A stretch of DNA of 64,000 nt from GCA-2683135 sp964507445 (GTDB lineage Bacteria; Planctomycetota; GCA-002687715): the NCBI GenBank assembly GCA_964507445.1, contig CAZDQF010000008.1, forward strand, positions 62,001-126,000. The letters run 5' to 3'. Below, one piece after another: positions 8,263-17,353 of the stretch. The position numbers and the translations under genes were made by a program. Under the pieces are notes generated by a model that saw only the letters and a program-made list of their open reading frames with translations, searched no databases and had not been told where the DNA came from. Positions within the stretch are counted from its first letter, which is position 1; each line of letters opens with the position of its first letter.

Positions 8263-9384
8263 ATGCGGACCCGCGCCGCGGTGGTCCGCGAGGTGGGCGG
8301 ACCCATGCTGGTCGAGGACCTGATCCTCTCGCCGCCTGCTCGCGAGGAGGTGCTGGTCCGCGTGGAGGCCGCGGGGGTCTGTCATAGCGACTGGCACCTG
8401 GTCACCGGCGCGACCTCACACCCGTTGCCGGCGGCCCTGGGGCACGAGGGCGCGGGCGTCGTGGAGGCGCTGGGGGAGGGGGTCACGGACCTCGTGGTCG
8501 GGGATCGCGTGGCGCTCAACTGGGCTCCTTACTGCGGGTCCTGCGCGCTCTGTGGGAAGGGCAGCCCCGCCCTGTGCCGCACCTTCGTGGGGCCCCTCTG
8601 GGACGGCGTGATGCTGGACGGGACGCCGCGGCTGCAGACCCTCGATGGAGCCCCCGTCTATCACTACAGCGGCCTCGCGTGCTTCGCCGAGCGGGCCGTG
8701 GTCCCCGCCTCCTGCTGCGTGAAGATCCCGGCGGGGGTCCCCGCGGAGGTGGCTGCCCTGGTCGGTTGCGCGGTCACCACAGGCGTCGGCGCCGTGCTCA
8801 ACACGGCGGGTGTCGAGCCCGGAGAATCCGTGGCCGTGCTGGGCGTGGGCGGCGTGGGCCTCTCCGCGGTGTTGGGGGCCCGGTACGCCGGGGCCGGGAC
8901 CGTGGTGGCGGTGGACCCGTCCGCTGATCGCCGCCACAAGGCCGTGGAGTTGGGGGCCTCGCAGGTCTGCGCTCCGGATGAGGCGTCAGAGGTGGTCCGC
9001 GACGCCACCGCCGGGCTGGGTGCGGACTGGGTGTTCGAGTGCGTGGGAAGTGCGGACGTGCAGCGACGAGCGCTGGAGGTGACGCGACCGGGTGGGCGGT
9101 GCGTGCTCGTGGGGCTGGCGCCCATGGGCACCTCCCTCGAGCTGGACACGGCCCTCCTTGTGCGTGAGGAGAAGGCCGTCCTGGGGTGCTACTACGGCTC
9201 CTGTGACCCGAAGCGGGACCTGGTGCGCTATGCCCAGCTGTTCCTCGACGGGGATCTCCCCCTGGATCGTCTGGTCACCCGTCGCTGGCCTCTGGATCAG
9301 ATCGGGGACGCCTACGCAGCGCTGCTCGCAGGGGAAGGCGCGCGGGGGGTGGTGGTCATGGGTGCGGCGGCGGGCTCCGCCTGA
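8263..9384 (+). CDS. zinc-dependent alcohol dehydrogenase (MDR family)
   Basis: A 373-residue medium-chain dehydrogenase/reductase. Catalytic zinc ligands are visible in AGVCHSDWH and LGHEGAGVVE; the structural-zinc lobe is CGSCALCGKGSPALC (four cysteines). The NAD(P)-binding Rossmann motif is VLGVGGVGLSAV, followed by the acidic residue in VVAVDPS that suggests NAD(H). Overall it resembles class III or aryl-alcohol dehydrogenases. The start codon is 3 bases after parA's stop, so it is transcribed with parA although no shared role is apparent. The substrate cannot be read from the sequence. Confidence 0.9.
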   Translation: MRTRAAVVREVGGPMLVEDLILSPPAREEVLVRVEAAGVCHSDWHLVTGATSHPLPAALGHEGAGVVEALGEGVTDLVVGDRVALNWAPYCGSCALCGKGSPALCRTFVGPLWDGVMLDGTPRLQTLDGAPVYHYSGLACFAERAVVPASCCVKIPAGVPAEVAALVGCAVTTGVGAVLNTAGVEPGESVAVLGVGGVGLSAVLGARYAGAGTVVAVDPSADRRHKAVELGASQVCAPDEASEVVRDATAGLGADWVFECVGSADVQRRALEVTRPGGRCVLVGLAPMGTSLELDTALLVREEKAVLGCYYGSCDPKRDLVRYAQLFLDGDLPLDRLVTRRWPLDQIGDAYAALLAGEGARGVVVMGAAAGSA

Positions 9385-9451
9385 TGGCGGCGAACGCACA
9401 GCATGCCTCTCGGAGCTCCGGTGTCTCTTCGGTGAGTGGAGGGCGGCCGTC

Positions 9452-9760
9452 GTGACATCCGACGAGTTCCGAGCGTTGGCGTTGGACCTCCCGGGAGTGG
9501 TGGAGGGGGAGCACCAGGGGCACCCTGACTTCCGGGTCGCGGGCAAGATCTTCGCCACCCTGGGGCCGGACGGGGACTGGGCCATGCTCAAGCTCCCGGC
9601 CGACGTCCAGGAGGCGGTCGTGGGTTCCGGACGGGGCGCCTACGAGCCCTTCCCGGGGGCGTGGGGGCGGCAGGGTTGCACCAAGGTCCGTCTTGAGGCG
9701 GTCTCCGTGTCCAGCGTCCAGGCGGCGCTGAGGGAGGCCTTCAACCGTATCGAGTCATGA
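9452..9760 (+). CDS. YjbR/MmcQ-like small protein
   Basis: A 102-residue protein starting at GTG 9452, with GGAGGG eight bases upstream. It shows the YjbR (DUF419) pattern: an N-terminal helix SDEFRALALDLPGV, then PDFRVAGKIFATLG, then a strand-helix end WGRQGCTKVRLEAV and VQAALREAFNRI. The family adopts a CyaY-like fold; DNA binding has been proposed but no firm function is established. It lies 67 bases after the dehydrogenase. Confidence 0.75.
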   Translation: MTSDEFRALALDLPGVVEGEHQGHPDFRVAGKIFATLGPDGDWAMLKLPADVQEAVVGSGRGAYEPFPGAWGRQGCTKVRLEAVSVSSVQAALREAFNRIES

Positions 9761-9788
9761 TCGTGCGCCGCGCCGGTCTCCCGCCTCC

Positions 9789-11537
9789 ATGACCACCACG
9801 GCCCGGACCCTGACCCTCGTCATCGCCGTGGTGGTCGTCGCCCACGGGCCGCAGCTACGGTGCGGCTACGTCTACGACGACTTCCAGGCCATCGTGGACA
9901 ACCCCCGCTTGAGCAGCTTCGCCGACGCCGAGCAGCTCCTGCTGAGCAACTACTGGGGGAGCCGCAACATCGGCCTCTACCGTCCGTTGACGCAGCTCAG
10001 CTACTTGTTGGACGGCGCCGTGTTCGGCTTCAACCCGACGGTGTCGCACCTGATCCAGTTGATCCTGCATGTCTCGGTGGTGGGGCTGCTGATGCTCTTC
10101 CTCAGGGAGCTGGGGGTGTCACCACGGCAGGCGGCGTTGGGGTGCGTCTTGTTCGGATGCAGCCCCGCTCTGTTGGACGCGAGCGTCTGGATCAGCGGCC
10201 GCGCGGACGTGCTCTGCGCGCTCTTTGTCCTCCTCGGACTGCTGATGGCCGTCCGGGCTCAGCGACGCGGAGAGGGGCCATGGGGCCGCTGCACCGTCGC
10301 CTTGGCCTCCTGCTACCTGGCCGGGTTGATGTCCAAGGAGATGGCCGTCACGCTGCCGATCCTGGTGCTGCTGCTGCCGAAAGCACGAGCCCGCCTCCGC
10401 CTGCCGCTGCTCATGGCGTCGGCTGCGGTCTACGGGTGGCTGCGCTGGGTCGCGGTGGACGGGTTGCTCCCCGTCGAGGCCGGTGAAGGAGCCGGGGCGC
10501 TGTTCGCGGATCGCGGTATCGTCGATCGGTTCGCCTTGGGGTGCCGCGCCACCCTCCGCGTGCTGGCCTGGTGCGTCGTACCATGGGGACTGGCGGCGGA
10601 TTACCGGGCGCACCCATGGGCCCTCCCGGACACCGCCGTGGGAGTCAGCGGGGCCTGCAGCGTGTTGATCTGGTCGGGGGCGTTGTGGCTCGGGCGGCGC
10701 TGGAGAAGCGTCCGTCCTCGCGATGGGTTCCTGCTCTTCGCTTGCCTGGTCTCCTTCCTGCCGGTGCTTCAGCTGGTGCCTATCGGCGCGGTCATGGCTG
10801 GACGTTTCGCCTACCTCCCCGGGTTGTTCTTCATGCCCTTGTTGGTCGCCGTGGCGGCTCGTTGGATGGGGCGGCGCAGGGCTCCGCGGTTGGAGCTGGT
10901 GTCGGCCGTGGCAGCGGTGCTCGTGAGCGTCGCCCTGACGTGGCACAGGGTCCCGGTGTATACGGACCGGGGGACGTTCAGCGTCGACGTGGTAACCCGA
11001 TACCCCGGTGATCACCGCGCGTGGAACAACCTGGGCGTCTATCTCTACCTCCCGGATGAGCGTCTGGAACGCCACGACGCTGACTTCGATGGGGCGGATG
11101 AGGCCTTCTCCCGAGCCATGGCCATCCGGTCGACCTACCGGATGGCGCGGCTCAACCGCGCCCGGGCGTTGTTGGAACGCCAACGGGTGGCGGACCCGGA
11201 AGTCGATCTGGGACCCTTGGAGGACTGGCTCGGACCCGGTGTTCGAGGCCAGGACCCGGCTGCCCTCTACCTGGCAGGCAAGGCCGACCTCCGACGAGGC
11301 AAGAGGAGCGATCAGGGGGAGGGGCGCCGCGCGCTGCTTGATCGGGCCCACGATCGTCTCGTGGCTGCCGCTGGTGGTTTCGGTCCGCCGCGACGTGCCG
11401 CGGCGGCGTGGAAGGAGGCGGGGCTGGCGGCGCGGGCCAATGGCCGCGCGGACCTCATGCGCGCTGCGTGGCGTCAGGCGTTGGCCCTGGTGCCGGACAT
11501 GCAGGGGGCGGCGGCCATGCGCCGCTCCCTCGAGTAG
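9789..11537 (+). CDS. TMTC-like multi-pass membrane protein with C-terminal TPR region
   Basis: A 582-residue protein with about ten hydrophobic segments in the first 390 residues, including TLVIAVVVVAHG, LIQLILHVSVVGLLMLF and LPILVLLLP. The luminal-type motif GYVYDDFQAIVDNP near residue 30 is the YDD feature found in TMTC/GT-C-fold glycosyltransferase-like proteins. The C-terminal 170 residues are soluble and helix-rich (YPGDHRAWNNLGVYLY onwards), consistent with TPRs. Such proteins may transfer sugars from lipid donors to exported proteins, but that is family inference; no acceptor can be named. Its stop is only 3 bases from the convergent C25 peptidase stop. Confidence 0.7.
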   Translation: MTTTARTLTLVIAVVVVAHGPQLRCGYVYDDFQAIVDNPRLSSFADAEQLLLSNYWGSRNIGLYRPLTQLSYLLDGAVFGFNPTVSHLIQLILHVSVVGLLMLFLRELGVSPRQAALGCVLFGCSPALLDASVWISGRADVLCALFVLLGLLMAVRAQRRGEGPWGRCTVALASCYLAGLMSKEMAVTLPILVLLLPKARARLRLPLLMASAAVYGWLRWVAVDGLLPVEAGEGAGALFADRGIVDRFALGCRATLRVLAWCVVPWGLAADYRAHPWALPDTAVGVSGACSVLIWSGALWLGRRWRSVRPRDGFLLFACLVSFLPVLQLVPIGAVMAGRFAYLPGLFFMPLLVAVAARWMGRRRAPRLELVSAVAAVLVSVALTWHRVPVYTDRGTFSVDVVTRYPGDHRAWNNLGVYLYLPDERLERHDADFDGADEAFSRAMAIRSTYRMARLNRARALLERQRVADPEVDLGPLEDWLGPGVRGQDPAALYLAGKADLRRGKRSDQGEGRRALLDRAHDRLVAAAGGFGPPRRAAAAWKEAGLAARANGRADLMRAAWRQALALVPDMQGAAAMRRSLE

Positions 11538-11540
11538 GCC

Positions 11541-14210
11541 TTACTGCTCCTTGGGTTCGATGCGGATGGACGTGGCGCCCAGCCCGTCCGTGGACCCATC
11601 CGCTCCCACCAGATACGCGGTCACGTTGTGCGGACCGGGGGGGAGGTCCGCCGGGATGTCGATGACCACGGTCACGTCACCGCCTTGGACGTTCAGCTCC
11701 GTGCGGGCGAGGATGGGGTTGTTCGCGCGGCTGTGGTTACGGACCGCCAGGAGTTCGTTCCCGCTGCCCTTGTCCTCTCCTGCGGCGGGCTTCTCCATCC
11801 CCTCGGCCTTGCGCTGAATCGGACGCTCCAGGGACACCAAGAGGTGTCCGCCTCCGTCACCGCAGGCGACGTTCACCTTCAGGGGCCCGCCGGCACGGGC
11901 GGGGCCGCTGGCGCTGACGGTGAGGTCCTTGTCGGGGAACGGGACCACCGTCGCCGGGTCCCCCAGGAGGTTGTAGAGGTAGATGTGGTCCTTGATCAGG
12001 GCGTCCGCATCGATGGCCTTGGAGAGGAACGGCTTGGAGAGCTTGGCGATGGCGCCGGAAGACTCAGCGAGCATGGTCGCTCGCGCTTCCTGCAGGACAT
12101 CGCCCAGGGTGCGTCGCCCCTTGAAGAAGCCGCGGGCCAGGCCCATGCCCAGCAACGCATCCGGGAACGGGTGGGAGATCCGGGATGAAGCGATGATCGC
12201 AGCCGGGCCCCCGTCCTTCCGGAGCAGCAGCTCCGCGATGCAGTCCCGTGACGGCTCGTCGAACATCCCGGTCCAGCAGGCGATGATGGCCAGCACCGGA
12301 TTGCGTCCCTTCGCGTCGATGGACTCGACGGACCGAGCGTCCAGGATCGGGTGGAGGAGCCCGGATCGATCACGGATCGAGTCGAAGGCCTGCGCCGATC
12401 CGTGCCCCACGTAGGTGAAGACGAGGGAGCCGTCGTTGAACTCGCTGACGACGCGCTCGCTGAATCGGGAGGCGGGCCAGTAGAAGTCCGAGCGGGGGTT
12501 GCTCCAGGTCATGGACAGCCGGAACGCGGCAGGGATCTCCTTCCCCACGACGTTGCGGAAGGTGCGCTCCAGCAGCCGGTCCACGGCGGGGTTGAAGCGA
12601 GCTTCGCCGGCCACGAAGCGAATCCGTCGGCGCCAGGTCCCGGAAGGGGGCCTGTTCTCGAGGTCGATGACGCGGTTGATCACGCGGAGCGCCTCGTCGC
12701 CGGTACGCACCGGGAGTCTGCCCACGGGGATGTCGGGGGACCCGTCTCCGTCCACATCACCGAACAGGGCGTCCGTGGCCGTCGCGCCGTTGTAGTCGGT
12801 CATCACCATCTGGGTGGGGATGGTCTCGTACTGCGAGATCCAGTCCGCGCCGTGGTCCGCGTCGCCAAACAGGAGCACGTATCGGGGCTTCGTCTTCCAG
12901 TTCCGGTGGGCGGCCCGGACGAAGGCGCCGATGGCCTTGGGGTCGAAGCTGCCATGGGTGAACGTGTCGTAGAGCTCCTGGGCCTCGATCACCATGGGGG
13001 TCAGGCCGCGGGCCCGGCGGTGCTCCGTGAGCGGGGTGAGCAAGGGCGCGAGGCGGGATGAGGTCACCACCACCCAGTCGGCGCCGGGACCCGCCAGGTG
13101 AGCGCGTGTCTTGCGTAGGGGGGCGACCTCCGGGGTCTTGAGTCCCTCCAGGTTGCTGCACACGAACTCCACCGGCTGTTGAGGGTTGGAGGGAACCGGC
13201 ACGCGGCCCGTGTTGGCCCAGGTGTGTCGGCCCACGTCGTAGACCAGGAGCCCCTCCGAGCGCAGGGGGGTGAAGTCAAGCGGCCGTCCGTCCTTGAGCC
13301 AGGCGGGATCGAGGACGTAGTGCAGCTGCTCCTCTGGCGCGGCGGGGCCCATGAGCAGGCTGTCGATTTCCAGGGTCAAGCGGTCGATCAGCACCCGGTT
13401 GCGGCGCCGTCCGACCTCGTTGCCCGGTTCGGCGTAGACGGGCACGGAGGAAGCGTTCTTGATCTGGATGCTGTTCTTGAGCTCCACCACGCCGACAGGG
13501 ACGCGGAGACGGATGGTCTTCTCGAGGGGAGTGTCCCACTCCACTGGTTCCAGGTCCCGCCCGTTGATGTTGACCACCAGCTTCTGCTTGATCCCCGGCA
13601 CCGGTGGCCCCATGCAGTGCAGCGTCAGGGTGGCGCCGCTTGAGCGTCTCGGCTCCGGGGTGATGTTGGCGACGCACGTGGTGTTGGTCTCCGGGCCCGG
13701 CGCGGCACCGGATGGGGCGTAGACCTCGCTCCAGAACCAGTGGTCTCGAGGCTTGCCGCTACGGATGACCTCCGGTTGAACGCATGCCAGGGGCGCGAAG
13801 ACCCGGTCTTCTTCGAACGTGAGGATGCGGCGGGCGGTGTCGCGGGCTTCCGAGCCGGCGGGGACCCGGGGCATCTTCCGGATCCGGCGGGGGTTCCGCT
13901 GCGTGGTGAGGATGTAGGTGCCGGCCTGGGTGTGCGGCCCTTGCTGAGACTGCCCGTAGAAGACGATGGAGTCGCCGGGATCGAGGCGCCCGTCCCGTCC
14001 TCCTCGAATGGCGATGGGGACCTGAACTCCGTCCCGTAGCAGGGTCATGCGGTCCGGGCGTGCCCCTCGGGCGTTGGTGTGTTCGGCGATCTGTGCGTAG
14101 GAGAGCCGGTAGATGCCGTCCTCGGACACGGTCACGCGGAGCGGTTGAAAGGCGCGTTGAGCCGGCAGCAGGCTACAAAGACACGCGGCGAGGATGAGGA
14201 TGGATCGCAT
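11541..14210 (-). CDS. secreted C25 (gingipain-type) cysteine peptidase
   Basis: An 889-residue exported protein with signal peptide ILILAACLCSLLPAQ. The N-terminal 370 residues are beta-rich. The C25 peptidase domain runs from about residue 375 (WVVVTSSRLAPLL) to about 700 and includes the calcium-type loop FGDVDGDGSPDIPVGRLP. The catalytic histidine is in TYVGHGSAQ (H603) and the catalytic cysteine in AIIACWTG (C645), so the dyad is intact. The C-terminus is an Ig-like region (VNVACGDGGGHLLV and PADLPPGPHNVTAYLVG) without an obvious Por sorting signal. The ATG at 14210 is chosen for the signal peptide; the Shine-Dalgarno sequence is poor. A promoter candidate lies at 14241-14269. In Bacteroidetes such peptidases process surface proteins; the role here is inferred to be extracellular or surface proteolysis. 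Confidence 0.85.
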   Translation of the reverse strand: MRSILILAACLCSLLPAQRAFQPLRVTVSEDGIYRLSYAQIAEHTNARGARPDRMTLLRDGVQVPIAIRGGRDGRLDPGDSIVFYGQSQQGPHTQAGTYILTTQRNPRRIRKMPRVPAGSEARDTARRILTFEEDRVFAPLACVQPEVIRSGKPRDHWFWSEVYAPSGAAPGPETNTTCVANITPEPRRSSGATLTLHCMGPPVPGIKQKLVVNINGRDLEPVEWDTPLEKTIRLRVPVGVVELKNSIQIKNASSVPVYAEPGNEVGRRRNRVLIDRLTLEIDSLLMGPAAPEEQLHYVLDPAWLKDGRPLDFTPLRSEGLLVYDVGRHTWANTGRVPVPSNPQQPVEFVCSNLEGLKTPEVAPLRKTRAHLAGPGADWVVVTSSRLAPLLTPLTEHRRARGLTPMVIEAQELYDTFTHGSFDPKAIGAFVRAAHRNWKTKPRYVLLFGDADHGADWISQYETIPTQMVMTDYNGATATDALFGDVDGDGSPDIPVGRLPVRTGDEALRVINRVIDLENRPPSGTWRRRIRFVAGEARFNPAVDRLLERTFRNVVGKEIPAAFRLSMTWSNPRSDFYWPASRFSERVVSEFNDGSLVFTYVGHGSAQAFDSIRDRSGLLHPILDARSVESIDAKGRNPVLAIIACWTGMFDEPSRDCIAELLLRKDGGPAAIIASSRISHPFPDALLGMGLARGFFKGRRTLGDVLQEARATMLAESSGAIAKLSKPFLSKAIDADALIKDHIYLYNLLGDPATVVPFPDKDLTVSASGPARAGGPLKVNVACGDGGGHLLVSLERPIQRKAEGMEKPAAGEDKGSGNELLAVRNHSRANNPILARTELNVQGGDVTVVIDIPADLPPGPHNVTAYLVGADGSTDGLGATSIRIEPKEQ

Positions 14211-14240
14211 GGAGTGGTCTCGGGTCCGGGGCAACTCACC

Positions 14241-14269
14241 ACTATAGGAGGCGGGCCCTGCGTCGGGAA
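14241..14269 (-). promoter_or_regulatory. candidate sigma70 promoter for the C25 peptidase gene
   Basis: On the minus strand TTCCCG and TATAGT are separated by 17 bases. The -10 box matches five of six positions, the -35 three of six. The predicted start, near 14235, leaves a leader of about 24 bases before the ATG at 14210. Confidence 0.4.
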
Positions 14270-14729
14270 GGACCCGCCCCGGAGAACCGATCGCATCTGC
14301 TGATGAGAAAGGCCTTTACCGACTCCCCCACGTTGGGGGTGCTGCGTCCCGTTGTCGTCTTGTGCCCGCATGGGCTCGCGTCGCGTCTGTCGGTGGCGAC
14401 CTGGAATCGGCGGATTCCGACTCTCGACTCCCAGCCCGCTCGAGCGGGATCGGGCCTCCGTGAGGGCCTCAGCCCAAGGGACTCCTGCACTGTTCCGATC
14501 GGCCTGGGCACTTTACGGCTGCCCGGTGGGAACTCGAGGAGCGGCAGAGGATGGAGGCGGTCGGCGGAGCCGTGGATTCCGGACGAAATCGTGCCGGATC
14601 CTCCTGCTTCGGGCTGGGGTCCCACGGCCGCAAATGCCGATCTCCATGGAGGAAGGGCGTCGCCGTGCGAACTTTTCCCTCAAGGGATAGTTGCTCTGGC
14701 GACGAACTCACCAAAGGAGGGGAACACAG
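14270..14729. other. non-coding stretch upstream of the Rrf2 gene
   Basis: About 460 bases without a convincing gene. A 149-codon open frame crosses it, but its composition (Arg, Pro and Ser-rich) and lack of a recognisable domain suggest chance in GC-rich DNA. It contains a small perfect hairpin, CCCCC-ACGTT-GGGGG at 14325-14339, and other GC-rich inverted repeats. I found no clear promoter for the Rrf2 gene, although one must lie here. A structured leader or small RNA is possible but not shown. Confidence 0.4.
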
Positions 14730-15299
14730 GTGAGATTCAAGCTTCAGACTGATTATGCCCTGCGCGCCATGGTTTATATGGCCAGCAAGGATGGGAACTG
14801 CACCACGGACGAGATCGCCAGCTACTTCGAGATCAGCTCGGCGCACCTCGGTCGGGTCATTCGCCGGCTGCAAAGCCACGGCTACGTGAAGGCCATCCGT
14901 GGCCGTCGCGGTGGCGTACACATTGATCGCGATCCTTCGACCATCACCCTGGGTGAGGTTGTGGAGACGCTGGAAGAGGGCGCCCAGCCGCTGGACCCCC
15001 CTCACGGCGAGCCCGGCAACGGTGTCGACCAGAACCTGCGCCTCAAGGCCGTTCTGCGTCGCGCTCACGGGTTGTTCCTCAACTACCTCAACAAGGTGAC
15101 GCTGGCGGAGCTGGCTGCTGAAGGCTTGCCGCCCAAGCCTGCGCCGGCCGCGACGGACGGTTCGAACGCCGCAGACTCCGAGCAGTCGCGCTCGTCGGAT
15201 CTTCCGGCGGATGGCTCCGTGGGGAATCCGGCGTCGGTGGGCCTGCCTCAGGGCAACCCCTCCGAGACCGACTACAACCGCTTGCCTCGGAGCTTCTGA
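14730..15299 (+). CDS. Rrf2-family transcriptional regulator lacking the usual Fe-S cysteines
   Basis: A 189-residue protein. Residues 1-130 are an Rrf2 winged-helix: RFKLQTDYALRAMVYMA at the start, the recognition-helix region ISSAHLGRVIRRLQSHGYV, the wing RGRRGGVHIDRD, and the dimerisation helix LRLKAVLRRAHGLFLNYLNKVTLAEL. IscR and NsrR have three cysteines between wing and dimerisation helix; here that stretch reads PLDPPHGEPGNGVDQN with none, and the only cysteine (GNCTT) is in the DNA-binding half. A low-complexity tail of about 55 residues follows. The start is GTG at 14730, eight bases after AAAGGAGGGG, and a strong terminator follows, so it is monocistronic. A cluster-free regulator is the simplest reading. 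Confidence 0.85.
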   Translation: MRFKLQTDYALRAMVYMASKDGNCTTDEIASYFEISSAHLGRVIRRLQSHGYVKAIRGRRGGVHIDRDPSTITLGEVVETLEEGAQPLDPPHGEPGNGVDQNLRLKAVLRRAHGLFLNYLNKVTLAELAAEGLPPKPAPAATDGSNAADSEQSRSSDLPADGSVGNPASVGLPQGNPSETDYNRLPRSF

Positions 15300-15686
15300 G
15301 CGAGCCTGAGTGCCTGGCCGGGCCTCTTCGTGAGGCTCAGGTCGGGGCAGCCAAGTCACAAGAAAAAGGGCCGGCGATCTCTTCGGAGAACGCCGGCCCT
15401 TTTTGCTCCTGCCGCGATCTTGATTGTGTGCCGGTCCTGACGTCGGACCGACGAGTGTTGTTGATCTCCCTTATCGCAATGACCGTGCCGTAGCTCTGGT
15501 GGGGAGTGTGGTCGGGTGTGAGGCGCTGCTGTGTAATGACTTAGAGGCAGGTCGAGCGTGGTGACGTGGGCCTACGGTCACCTCGGGACGGTTACCGCGG
15601 GGTAAACGCGGTGTCGTCGGGGTGACGGCCGTAACCGGTCGTCTCGTTCTCTCGGCGAGGTCGGTCGGCCGCGACTCGTCAGTCGT
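15300..15686. other. intergenic region between the Rrf2 and PqiC-like genes
   Basis: 387 bases holding the terminator at 15363-15404 and then about 280 bases with no credible gene. This part has several short inverted repeats, for example TTACC-GCGG-GGTAA near 15590-15603 and GGTCC-TGACGTC-GGACC near 15433-15449. They have no U-tracts and no assigned function. It lies downstream of the PqiC-like gene on the minus strand, so it may contain that operon's end. Confidence 0.4.
15363..15404 (+). terminator. strong rho-independent terminator after the Rrf2 gene
   Basis: AAAAAGGGCCGGCG (15363-15376) pairs perfectly with CGCCGGCCCTTTTT (15391-15404) around a 14-base loop. The nine-bp GC stem flanked by A and T tracts could terminate transcription from both strands. 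Confidence 0.9.
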
Positions 15687-16265
15687 TCAGCCGTCGTCCA
15701 CGGCGGAGTCAGCCAGTCGCGCGTCCACCAGCAAGACCAGGTGCTCGACGGCTTCGTTCAGGGCACCGGCCATGGCGACCGGTAGTTGTGGGCCGGTGGA
15801 GGTCGGCAGGGCGCTGGCGCCGCGCAGCGGGCCAAAGGGCTCGCCATCCAGGGAGCCCCAGAGTTCGACCAAGGCCTCTGTGGTCCCTCCCGTTGACTCC
15901 ACGAACTCGAACCGGCGCACCTCGAGGAACAGCCGCGAGTCGACCGCGCTGGCGGAGTCGAGGACCCCTCGCACCGCGGTCTGTTCGGTGAGGCGGCTGC
16001 GGACCCACGCGCGGACCATCTCGGCCACCGGGGCCGCCCATCGCTGGTAGACGAGGGTGTCGATCTCCCCGTCCTGGCGCTGCACCACGATCCCGGAGAG
16101 ATGAGGGCTGACCCGGATCGGGCCGAGCTCGATCAATCGTCCGGCCGCCTGATCCGTGGCTGGCTTGTTGAACTCCCGACGCACCATCCATGCGTCCACG
16201 TCGGGCGCCGTGGTGCCTCCGCAGGAGGCGAGGGCCAGGAGCAGGGTTGCCGGCCAGAACCTCAT
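15687..16265 (-). CDS. ABC-transport auxiliary lipoprotein, PqiC-like
   Basis: A 192-residue lipoprotein with lipobox LASC (Cys near residue 15). It has the pattern of the ABC-type transport auxiliary family (PqiC/DUF330-like): a strand ELGPIRVSPHLSGIVVQ, then YQRWAAPVAEMVRAWVRSRL, then LFLEVRRFEFVE. Members are outer-membrane lipoproteins that pair with MCE proteins in lipid or toluene-tolerance transport. Its ATG overlaps the mlaD-like stop as ATGA, which makes it the last gene of the Mla-type operon. It is probably the outer-membrane end of the pathway. Confidence 0.8.
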   Translation of the reverse strand: MRFWPATLLLALASCGGTTAPDVDAWMVRREFNKPATDQAAGRLIELGPIRVSPHLSGIVVQRQDGEIDTLVYQRWAAPVAEMVRAWVRSRLTEQTAVRGVLDSASAVDSRLFLEVRRFEFVESTGGTTEALVELWGSLDGEPFGPLRGASALPTSTGPQLPVAMAGALNEAVEHLVLLVDARLADSAVDDG

Positions 16266-17341
16266 CGGCCCCCTCCCGGGAGCGGCTTGGGCGCCGGCGG
16301 CTGGCCGAACACGAGGGCTTGAGGTTGACGCTCCAGCAACTCTACCAGTCGCCCGATGGCTGCCGTGGTCCGACGCAACTCCGACAGGGCGGGGGAGACC
16401 TCCGTGTTGAGCGTGCTCCGTGTCTGTGCGGAGAGGGCCGACAACTCCGGCCGTAGCTGGGCCTCCATGCGCTCTACCGCCGCCACGCCTCGTTCCAGGT
16501 GTGGTGCCACTTGGTTCTGGCTCATGTACAGACGAAGCGCCTCCGCCGACCGGGTGAGCTCGTCAACCACGCGGCGCATGGCGTTCTTCACGGCGTCCGT
16601 GGTCTCTTCGAGGGTGCCCGAAGCGAGCAGCGTCTTGATCCGGTCAGCGCTGCTGCTCATGGACCGGACGATCCGGTCGAAGTGATCTTCGTTGCGTTGG
16701 ATGAACCGCTGCGTGTAGTCGGTGATGTCCGCCGCGTTCTTCACGATCCGGTCGATCTTCGGCGCCCACCGATCGATGGACTGCTTGATGGTCCGCAAGG
16801 TGTCGTTGAGGCTCGTCAGGGTCTCCGAGAATCGCCGTCGTTGCCCGCTGTCGGTGAGCTTCTCCACGTTGCCAAGGACCTTGGTGAGCTGGTCGCCCAG
16901 GGTCTCTCCGGTGGCGAGGAGCTTTGCCAGGGTGGTGGAGGAGGCCGGGATCTCGCTCATCTCTGGGAGGCGCGGGCTGCTCGCGCGGCTCCCCGTGAGC
17001 TCGATATGGTAAGGCCCCAGGATGGAGGCCGTGGCGATGACCGCCTCGGTGCTGACATGAACGGGGGCGCTCTCGTCCAGTGCGAGGCGCACCTCGATGA
17101 CCGCAGGGTCGTCCGCGGCGACGCGGATATCCGCCACCTTGCCGCACTCGACCCCCTTGTAGAGGACAGGTGCTCGCAGCGGAAGCCCGGTCACGGTCTC
17201 GTCGAAGCGCAGGAAATAGGTGCGCTTGGCGTTGACGAAAGGAACGCCCACCAGAGTGAGGACGACGGCGACCGTGACCACCACGCCGATGAGGAGAAAG
17301 AGGAACGCCTGGATGCGCTCTGTCCGGGTGATCTGCGACAC
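16262..17341 (-). CDS. mlaD: MCE-domain (MlaD-like) lipid-transport protein
   Basis: A 359-residue protein. One N-terminal membrane helix (FLFLLIGVVVTVAVVLTLVGV, about residues 13-33) anchors an MCE/MlaD domain at about 40-115, with TYFLRFDETVTGLPL and APVLYKGVECGKV. The remaining 220 residues form long helices with coiled-coil character (IKQSIDRWAPKIDRIVKNAA and similar), then a proline-rich end. In the family, MCE rings bound to the MlaFE ABC transporter carry phospholipids across the periplasm. The long helical tail, as in PqiB/LetB or chloroplast TGD2-like proteins, may bridge towards the outer membrane. Confidence 0.88.
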   Translation of the reverse strand: MSQITRTERIQAFLFLLIGVVVTVAVVLTLVGVPFVNAKRTYFLRFDETVTGLPLRAPVLYKGVECGKVADIRVAADDPAVIEVRLALDESAPVHVSTEAVIATASILGPYHIELTGSRASSPRLPEMSEIPASSTTLAKLLATGETLGDQLTKVLGNVEKLTDSGQRRRFSETLTSLNDTLRTIKQSIDRWAPKIDRIVKNAADITDYTQRFIQRNEDHFDRIVRSMSSSADRIKTLLASGTLEETTDAVKNAMRRVVDELTRSAEALRLYMSQNQVAPHLERGVAAVERMEAQLRPELSALSAQTRSTLNTEVSPALSELRRTTAAIGRLVELLERQPQALVFGQPPAPKPLPGGGR

Positions 17342-17353
17342 GTCAGCAGGATA

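Noticed and set aside
14211..14234. Upstream TTG start (14234) for the C25 peptidase
   Set aside because: It would add eight charged residues before the signal peptide and has its Shine-Dalgarno sequence directly against the start codon.
14303..14752. 149-codon plus-strand open frame upstream of the Rrf2 gene
   Set aside because: Arg/Pro/Ser-rich translation, no domain, no ribosome site, and it runs over the Rrf2 start in another frame.
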